15,460 nt of DNA, taken from positions 61,544 through 77,003 of the forward strand of contig JAHBMJ010004800.1 in NCBI GenBank assembly GCA_018398765.1, read 5' to 3'. The translations under genes and the position numbers were made by a program. This DNA is from Chromera velia (taxonomy: Eukaryota; Sar; Chromeraceae). Of the stretch, positions 9,237-15,460 are shown in pieces. The notes under the pieces are model-generated. The model was not told where the DNA came from, made no database searches, and saw nothing but the letters and a program-made list of their open reading frames with translations. Positions within the stretch are counted from its first letter, which is position 1. Each line of letters opens with the position of its first letter.

Positions 9237-11048
9237 CTATACAATCACCCACCCACCCGGCCCCTCATCGACTGACGCACGCACATCGGGAGGCACAGGG
9301 AAGGGGTCTGCCCCATCAGGCAGTTCGTAGTTGATGCGCACAAGCATGAAGATCTGATCGCACTCTCCGCATCTGCACCAATCAATCGAACAGAAAGGGA
9401 CGGACCCTGTGTCTGTCGACAGTCCTTTTTACCACCCGGGTTTCGGTGTCTAGTTTCTTAGCAGTGCGCCTCTCCGTGTTCATTCAACGTTTCCACGAAT
9501 TCGGATAGAAACAGAGCGCGCACAAACCACGTCCGCCCACCGCCTCCATCCACCGCTCTCTCTTCAGAGAGGATAAGATAAATGAGAATCACTGAAGCTA
9601 GAGAATATGAAAAAAGAAAGGGGGGGCATTTAAAGAACCGAAAGGGGAAAAAAAAAAAAAAGAACAGTTCCACCGAAGAAAAGAGAGGACTCCGTAGAAA
9701 GAGGGACAGACCATCAGAGACAGAAATGAGAATACATCCCGACATTCAACCATCAGGGGAATGAAGCAGTTGATCGGTAAAAGTGGCTGTCGGTCACCAA
9801 ACAAACGATCCGCTATATTTAAAAGAGAGTGCCGGGGAGAATGAGAAGCAGCCCAAACGATGCACAACTCAACTGCCTACAAAGCCATCACCTATCTTCT
9901 CTCCCACCTCCCCCTGCCTGACCACTGCCTCCTTCCTCAGACACACCAGCCGTCAGACGCACATACCATATATAAAAAACCAAAGCTGCATTTAAACCGA
10001 CGGTCACCGACCGACCTATAGAGGAAACCCTCAAAGCAGCGGAACCAGAGAACCACATGCTCGTTGTCTCCCGAACCCCCTGTGCATCCGACAATTCTGC
10101 AAGCAAGCAAACAAACAGGAAGAAATAAACAGACCAGAACAGCCAGTGCGTCAGTCAGTCTTTCACGAAGTCAGTCAGCAAGTCAGCCCTACAGTCAAAG
10201 AGTTTGGTCAGTCAGCGCACTCGCGCAGGGAGTCCCTCAGTTCCTTCAAGGATAGACGCAGGCAGACTTGGAATCTGCACGTGTGCACCGCGGCTCGTTC
10301 GATTTCAAAAGGGGTGGCAATTGACACAGACAATTCCTTAATGCAAACAAGCCTCTCACCCACCAACTAACCTCTCGTTATGTACGGACGGGCAGAGCAC
10401 GGGGTTCTCGATGGTCCCGAAGGGTCCGATGAACGGAGCGTACTGGAGGTACTCGTAGAGCTCCAGCATCCCGACCATGTGCTCTGCCATCTCGGTGGCC
10501 TGTGCGAGGCCGAGGTCTCGTGCCAACTGGTTGTACGATAACTTCGGTAGCTCGGCAGGGTTGTTCACCACAGACTCACCACGAATGCGCCAGTACCTGC
10601 ACCTCCATTCGGACAATAACAGAAGTTTACATACAATGTACACGAACTCGTCAGTACCTGTTCGCTCAGTCACTCATTTTCTTGCCTCTTTCGGCAGAGA
10701 CAGTATTCCTTCAACTAACTACCAGGAGAAATTTCTGATGGACAGATAGACAGAGAGCGCGAAAGAGACTGACCAATAGTTCTCATAGTAGTCCATCTCC
10801 TTTGGGTCTTTCTTCATTAGTGCCCTGATGTCATGCGGCATTGTGGACATGGGCAGGGCCAGCTCGTGAGGAGTCAGACGACCCCAGTGAATATACCCTC
10901 TTCTTGCCTGGAACTGCTGGGGGGCCTCCTGTGGCCGCAAGCGGCTACTGGAGGTGGCCGAGGAAGAGAGGAGACTGCCCGCCCCTGCCGCAAGGGCTTG
11001 GGGAGGCCGAAAGCCCCGGGCCAAATTCTGAACCAGTCGCAAAGCCAT
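7660..11048 (-). CDS. COX5B: Cytochrome c oxidase subunit Vb (COX5B), mitochondrial, six exons, complete
   Basis: Zinc-binding accessory subunit of respiratory complex IV in the mitochondrial inner membrane. Exons on the - strand: 11048-10774, 10596-10372, 10096-10016, 9372-9285, 8650-8524 and 7763-7660, with stop TGA at 7662-7660. They give 299 residues with consistent phases (2, 2, 2, 0, 1). Residues 1-40 are rich in R, A and S without acidic residues, as expected of a mitochondrial transit peptide. The Vb core lies at about 147-202: [14 protein letters not shown], then RIVGCTGG, an LWF motif, and RCGECDQIF. Likely zinc ligands are C171, C195 and C198, with H180 probably the fourth, because the second cysteine of the animal GCxC motif is a glycine here. 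The animal protein is about 130 residues, so about 100 residues before the core and about 95 after it (FDWELL...[15 protein letters not shown]) are extra. The exon 4/5 junction (PPD then VKDTFDW) was chosen by phase and a GTGCGT donor and is the least certain. The gene is divergent from SEC23. The ATG sits in a short CGAT repeat. Confidence 0.92.
7771..8036 (+). repeat. About 265 bp (ATTC/ATCC)n tetranucleotide satellite in a COX5B intron
   Basis: Imperfect ATTC and ATCC units fill the part of the last COX5B intron (7764-8523) closest to its 3' end. Read on the gene's strand the array GAAT/GGAT runs right into the acceptor GGATGGATGCAG at 7764. A 204-residue open frame across it (repeated FIHSFIHP) is a repeat translation. 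Confidence 0.95.
8320..8347 (+). repeat. (CT)n microsatellite in COX5B intron 5
   Basis: About fourteen CT units, reading (GA)n on the COX5B strand. Confidence 0.95.
8667..8712 (+). repeat. Compound (ATTC)n(AGTC)n microsatellite in COX5B intron 4
   Basis: Four or five ATTC units, a short spacer, then about five AGTC units ending at 8712. On the COX5B strand this lies about 20-60 bp before the acceptor of exon 5. Same motif order as 1929-2024. Confidence 0.9.
9181..9233 (+). repeat. (GA)n with GGGAGA units in COX5B intron 4
   Basis: GAGGGA units pass into about seventeen AG units. On the COX5B strand it reads (CT)n shortly after the donor of exon 4. Confidence 0.95.
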
Positions 11049-11813
11049 CGATCGATCGACCTGAATGATCGAAGTTGGAAGAGGCTCGATCAGAGACCGA
11101 CCTACCAGGGAGCAAACAATGCCCCCTCACTCAAACAAAACGATCCACCGATCTGTCACTCAAAAGACAGACAACCTATAGAGAGCTAGGGTCTCACAGC
11201 AAAATCGATTGGCATTATACAGGCAGTATATAAGGAGCAGCAAGCAAGAGGTGGTGAGAGAAGACTCAGGGGAGGTTTCCAGAGTGTTCCAGATTGATCG
11301 TGCAGAAAAATGCGAAAGCATGGCGCCGCCGCACAAAAGAGGTGGTTATTGCGGCGGCGCCCAGCTAGAGGACCCAAACTAAAAAAAGCTATATAGTCAT
11401 CAGGAATGTGCATGCCATGCGGCGCGCCGCACTTTCAGTATACGAGCGCGTCTCCACTTCGATCCCAGGAATCCACTTCGGCACCTCCGATCGACAGTCA
11501 CTGTGGCATAGGAGAGCTCCACTCAGTTCTCTAAAACCTCCACTTCTTTCACCAAGGTATTTTCTTTCTACACCTTTTACGTTTTTTCTGTGGAGTGGGG
11601 AAGCAAAGGATTGATTCGAGTCGCAATTCTTCGCGATATCTGAAAGACAGGAGGAAACCGCAAAGAAGGATCCGTATACTTTCCCTCCACCGCTCGGCAG
11701 AAAAAGAAATCCGGTCCTTTTGTTCTCTATCGACACTCTTGACAATTGGAGCTTACCGTTCCGAATAACAGAGGTACCTTGCGGTTTTCTTTTGTCACCC
11801 TAGCACTAGAGCA
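11049..11813. promoter_or_regulatory. Shared upstream region of the divergent COX5B and SEC23 genes
   Basis: These 765 bp separate the two start codons, which point away from each other, so both promoters and 5' untranslated regions must lie here. A TATATAAG word occurs at 11227-11234 (+ strand), a CTATATAG word near 11391, a GC-rich hairpin at 11322-11361 and a TGCATGC word at 11409-11415. No coding segment was recognised. A 5' UTR intron for SEC23 is possible: an AAG/GTATTT donor-like site lies near 11554 and a pyrimidine tract with AACAG lies near 11770. I cannot confirm it. Transcription starts are unknown. Confidence 0.6.
11322..11361. promoter_or_regulatory. Perfect 12-bp GC-rich inverted repeat (hairpin) between divergent genes
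   Basis: GGCGCCGCCGCA at 11322-11333 is the exact reverse complement of TGCGGCGGCGCC at 11350-11361, leaving a 16-nt loop (11334-11349). The arms are almost pure G/C in a mixed-composition context. It lies about 275 bp from the COX5B start and 450 bp from the SEC23 start. It could be a two-sided protein-binding site in a bidirectional promoter or a structured 5' UTR element. The structure is seen directly. The role is inference. Confidence 0.6.
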
Positions 11814-13777
11814 ATGTCAGGCAACGAAGCAGCCGACCAGGAGCTCAGCACGGGCATCCGCTTCTCCTGGAATGTCTGGCCTCCCAACCGAGCGGAGTCC
11901 ACCAAGGTGGTCGTGCCCCTCGGATGTATGTACACGCCCCTGAAGGACTGCACCAATATGCAGCTGGTTGAATATGAACCGGTACGTAGCCACACCTGGA
12001 TGCGTGAAGGCGGGGCAAGCCGCTTCTGTACGTCAACAACAGATGATCCATCCGGCTCTCTTTGCTTGTGCCCCCCTGTCCACAGTCCTCCCCCATCTCC
12101 GCTTCATCATAGATCAATATAGAATCCACTCACAAAAGTGGTTGTCCCGGCTGAAGGGGAAAAAAGAGAATGCCGTTTCCACTCTGGTTGTCTGTATGTA
12201 TATATGTGTGCAGGTGCGGTGCAGAGCCACCGGGTGCATTTTGAATCCCTACTGTCCCGTAGACTTCAGACACAAGACCTGGACAGACCCGTTCTCGGGA
12301 CAGCGAAACACATTCCCCCCCCACTACGCTGAACACATTTCCGAGCAGGTCCGTTGGTTGGTCGGTCTCATTTCCTGTCTGTCTCCTCTCCAGCGCGAGG
12401 GCTGGAGGTACAGTAAGGAGAAAGAAGAAAGTGAAAAAGGGACCATTGTGCAGGGAGTTGTCTGTTGTGGTTTATTTCTGTTGACTGTGTCGTTCTTTCG
12501 TGTGAGTGAGTGAGTAAGTGAGTGAGTGGGGTAGGTGCATCGTCGACGTGCTCCGACACCACTCTCACCAGGGAGGACACACCGCTTCTCTCTCCGGCTC
12601 CCTCCTCGACCCCCCCCCCGCTCTCTCTGGTGTCTTCCTGCCCTGCCTTGTTCACTGCTTTTCCCTCTTTTCCATTGCCCGTGAAGGAGGGAACGGGACA
12701 ATGCTTAGAAAGGGGGGCGGGTGGGTGCCTTCCACTGAATGAGTTTTACGTTGCTGTATCCATTTGTGTCTCTCTGGCTTGGTGTGTGTGCAGAGTCTTC
12801 CTGCCGAGCTAATGTACCCGACGCTGGAATACATTCTTCCGCAACACGCCGGGGGGGTGGTCAGTCAGGAAGCCGTACTTTTCTTCTTCATTCGTAGATT
12901 TCATTTGGTATCAAGTAGAGTCAGACTTGTTTGAAAGGCAAGACGCTTGAGTGGTGCTGGATCAGCAAGATTAATGCGTTCTTTGTTTTTTTGGAGAATG
13001 TGAAGAGACGTCTCTGAGTTTGTGTTTGTCATTCGACGACTCAAAAAAGATGCGCATCTCATCTTTGGTTTTTCTGATGGGGCGTGTGGGAGCCAATCTC
13101 AGGGAGGAGAAAAGGGAGATCCTATGTGTTTGCTTCTGCGTGCGTCAATATGCAGTGGACTCCCTGCTTTTTCCTGATATAGTCTCTGCTCGTGTTTTGT
13201 GCGCCTTCGTGTTTTTTCATGGTAATACGTGGCTTTGAATGCCCGTCTTTTATTTGTTGAGTGAGTGAGTGACTCAGTGAGTGAGTGAGTGAATGGGTGC
13301 CTGCAGGTGAGCCCCCCCATTTTTCTGTTCTGCGTCGACACGTGCATCATCGAAGAAGAGCTGGAACAACTGAAGGACTCCCTCCAGCAGGTCCGGCCGG
13401 CCCTTGGGGGTGGGAAGGGGGGGAGGGGATGCTGCTGGTCCTTTTCTTTTGCCTTGCTTTTGATGTCCTTACTCCTGCTTGATCTTTCTGCCTGCTGGGC
13501 TTCGCGTCTGTGTGCATGCCTGTGTTTCGAAAACGCCCCCCCCCTGTTCCTGTATCTTTCTCGAAATGCGCGCATGCCCTGCAGGTCCTGAACTTGATGC
13601 CGCAAGATGCGATGGTGGGCCTGGTGACCTTCGGTACTATGTGCCAAGTGTACGAGTTGGGGTTCTCTGACTGCCCCAAGTCGTTTGTGTTCAGGTCAGT
13701 AGGTGGGCAGGTGGGTAGGTCCGTTTGATTGATTGTCAGTGAGTAAGTGAGTGGGTGGGTGAGTCTGTCAGCTGTGC

Positions 13778-13821
<44 letters not shown>

Positions 13822-15189
13822 CTCTTTGTCTCCTTTTCTTTCTCTCAGCCTCTTTCTCTGTTTCTCTCTTTCCCTTTCTCTCTCGCTAGATTTTTGTTTT
13901 TCTCTTCATGCTTTGAGTTCCGCCTGCCGTCTCTCTGGAAGGGGTGCCGAGTGCGCGTCTGGTCTGTACGTTTCAATTGTCTGTCCTTTCTCGTTCGTTC
14001 TTGTGTCTCTTCTTTCTCTAGTGCTCTCTCTTTTCGTGGACTCCAAGATTTGTGCAAGCATAACTTCCTTGCTTCCCCCCCTTTCCTCTCTTTCCCCTCC
14101 CCTCTCTGTTGCATGGGATTGCATTGCAGAGGCACAAAGGAGGTGACGCCCCAACAGGTGCAGTACCAGCTGGGGTTCGTTGTGAGGAATGACCCGAGAG
14201 GGGCCAGTGCGGGGTCGGGGGCCAGACGGTTCCTTCTCCCTGTGCAGGTAGGACTTGTGTTTCGTCGTTGCTGCTGTCTGTTTCTTTTTCGGGTTTCCTC
14301 CTTCCCCTTTGAATGTTCGGCTGCTCGTCGTGTGCGCTGTATTCCCCGTTTCTGTTTGGTGGACGGAGTGTTGTTCGAGTGGGAGCTGTCGTTTGGACTT
14401 CTTTCTTTCCTTTTTATATGAAGGTCTAGTCAAGGCACTCACCTCGTGTGAACGCCCAAAGGAGGCTCTCACCTTATGTTTGTGCGTCCGACCAAGGCAC
14501 TCATCTCATGGGCATGCACATGTGCATCCAACCGAGCCACTTATCTCTGTCTGTGCTTCTCTCTTGTCGCCTGCAGGAGTGTGAGTACGTGCTGACGTCA
14601 ATTTTGGAAGACCTGCAGAAGGACTCCTGGCCGATTCCCCCCGACACACGGTGAGTGAGTGAGTGAGTGAGTAAGGGCAGGGAGGGGGGTCGGGTGTTTG
14701 GTCAGTCCAGTTGTTGTGTCTATCGGTCTTTCTTTTTGAGGCCGGAGGGGGGTGAATGGACCTGTTTTGTTTTGTTTTCTTGGATGCCATAATTATTTTT
14801 ACGAGTGAAGGTTTTTCCACGCTTGACCAAGAAGTGTTTGCAGAAGTTCACAAATGTTTTGGGTGTGTATGACGGAAAATTTTGTCCTGCGCATCAGCGG
14901 TCGTTTTTGTGTGTTCGTGTACAAATTTCTTGAGAGAGCAGAAAACCTGACAGAACCAGAAATGAGCCAACTTGTCTGCTTGTGCATGCTTGTCTGTCTT
15001 TGTGTTTCTGTTGGTGTCCGTCCGTCCCTGCAGAGCTCAACGATGTACCGGTGTGGCCCTGTCTGTGTGTGTGGGGCTTCTGGAGTGTTGCGCGTCTCTC
15101 CAGTCTGCCCGGATCATCACCTTCTTGGGGGGGCCCTGCACTGTCGGACCGGGACAGGTCGTCTCCACCGCACTCGCAGAACCCATCAG
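11814..15189 (+). CDS. SEC23: Sec23, COPII coat subunit (N-terminal 303 residues; gene runs off the window)
   Basis: Sec23 forms the inner COPII coat with Sec24 on ER membranes and is the GTPase-activating protein for Sar1. Exons: 11814-11981, 12214-12348, 12794-12859, 13307-13390, 13585-13694, 14130-14247, 14577-14650 and 15034-15189. All join in phase and give 303 codons plus two bases. The family usually has about 750-800 residues, so this is roughly the first 40 percent. Recognisable pieces in order: [12 protein letters not shown] and [13 protein letters not shown] (start of the beta-barrel, residues about 17-45); the zinc-finger region (57-90); FPPHYAE and [14 protein letters not shown] (about 89-117); then the trunk domain, with [50 protein letters not shown] and GPGQVVS. 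C59 and C64 of the zinc finger are present, but the second pair is replaced by D81 and S84. The exon 3 end could be GGV or GG before the intron. No convincing next acceptor is seen in 15190-15460, so exon 9 probably lies beyond the end. Confidence 0.95.
12502..12530 (+). repeat. (GTGA)n array inside SEC23 intron 2
   Basis: About seven GTGA units with one GTAA, in the middle of the intron between exons 2 and 3. It resembles a row of splice donors but is 150 bp past the inferred donor at 12349. Confidence 0.85.
13258..13293 (+). repeat. (GTGA)n array just before the SEC23 exon 4 acceptor
   Basis: GTGA units with one ACTCA interruption end about 14 bp before the acceptor CTGCAG at 13301-13306. 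Confidence 0.85.
13695..13766 (+). repeat. GT-rich 4-nt periodic sequence at the start of SEC23 intron 5
   Basis: From the donor at 13695 the sequence continues as GTCA GTAG GTGG GCAG GTGG GTAG GTCC. After a short break come GTGA, GTAA and GTGG units to about 13766. Confidence 0.7.
13781..13818 (+). repeat. (CT)n microsatellite in SEC23 intron 5
   Basis: About eighteen CT units within a long pyrimidine-rich stretch. The 224-residue open frame through it is mostly repeat translation until it meets the real exon at 14130. Confidence 0.95.
14651..14674 (+). repeat. (GTGA)5-GTAA array that begins exactly at the SEC23 exon 7 donor
   Basis: Five GTGA units then GTAA start at the first intron base after exon 14577-14650. 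The reading phase with exon 8 fixes the splice at the first unit or at a shift of a multiple of 12 bases. Confidence 0.8.
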
Positions 15190-15460
15190 GTGAGTGAGTG
15201 AAACAAGCGATTGATGGATGGACAGATGGGGGACAGACAGATTTTTCTTTCTTGTTCTGCTTCCTACATTTTCCTTCGGCTCAGCGTTTCCTTCCCTCTT
15301 TGGCATGTGGGTTTTCTTTTCTGGGAGCGGCAGCTAGGTACCCAGGAACAGGAGAGACTCAAACGCGAGGGGCGGAGAGGAGCTGAGAGCGTTCGTGGGA
15401 AGTGCTCAGTTTCCCCCGTTCTGTCTGTGTGTGTGAACAGTCATTTTCCCTCTGCCCCCC

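Noticed and set aside
9285-10372. Direct joining of COX5B exon 2 to the CGECDQIF exon, which also fits the phase
   Set aside because: A conserved exon with RIVGCTGG and LWF motifs lies between (10096-10016) with good splice sites, so skipping it would remove half the core.
12368-12701. Antisense open frames over SEC23 intron 2
   Set aside because: They overlap an intron in reverse and contain HSLTHSLT repeat translation from the GTGA array.
1798-13293. CRISPR-like array suggested by regularly repeated short units
   Set aside because: Units of 4 bp without spacers in an intron-rich eukaryotic sequence are microsatellites.
13747-14421. 224-residue open frame on the + strand as a single-exon gene
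   Set aside because: Only 14130-14247 is real (SEC23 exon 6). The rest is (CT)n and intron sequence read through.
15190-15460. SEC23 exon 9 starting after AACAG near 15440
   Set aside because: The 20 bases after it do not continue the conserved Sec23 sequence in the required phase, so the next exon is more likely outside the window.

Overview
The window looks like nuclear DNA of a protist with intron-rich genes, GT-AG introns of about 180-760 bp, and very abundant microsatellites inside those introns. The type of cytochrome c oxidase subunit Vb, together with frequent TGCATGC motifs, suggests a myzozoan alveolate. A chromerid alga such as Chromera velia is my best guess. That is an inference from general knowledge and was not tested by a search.

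Three split genes can be reconstructed by joining exons in phase. (1) On the + strand at 266-2483 lies the 3' part (five exons) of an unrecognised multi-pass membrane protein with an acidic then basic and proline-rich tail. (2) On the - strand at 11048-7660 lies a complete six-exon gene for a 299-residue mitochondrial cytochrome c oxidase subunit Vb (COX5B) with long N- and C-terminal extensions. (3) On the + strand from 11814 to beyond the window lies the first 303 residues (eight exons) of the COPII coat protein Sec23. COX5B and SEC23 are divergent and share a 765-bp upstream region that holds a strong GC-rich hairpin.

Between 2484 and 7659 I find no confident gene. This stretch contains an AT-rich island (about 2700-4250) with a MITE-like element and a 52-53 bp tandem repeat. 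It also holds (GA)n, (TC)n and (CA)n tracts with a 4-base assembly gap, a weak pair of exon-like segments near 5290-5513, a GC-rich spike embedded in ATGCATGCAT words, and two copies of a retroposon-like 3' tail, each followed by a different short tandem repeat.

The most notable general observation concerns splicing. Across 17 inferred introns the 5' splice site is often the first unit of a 4-nt periodic array GTNN-GTNN-GTNN (8 of 17 have a third GT). The 3' splice site is almost always TGCAG (15 of 17). The Sec23 zinc finger has also lost its second cysteine pair. Most long open frames in the window are translations of microsatellites, not genes.
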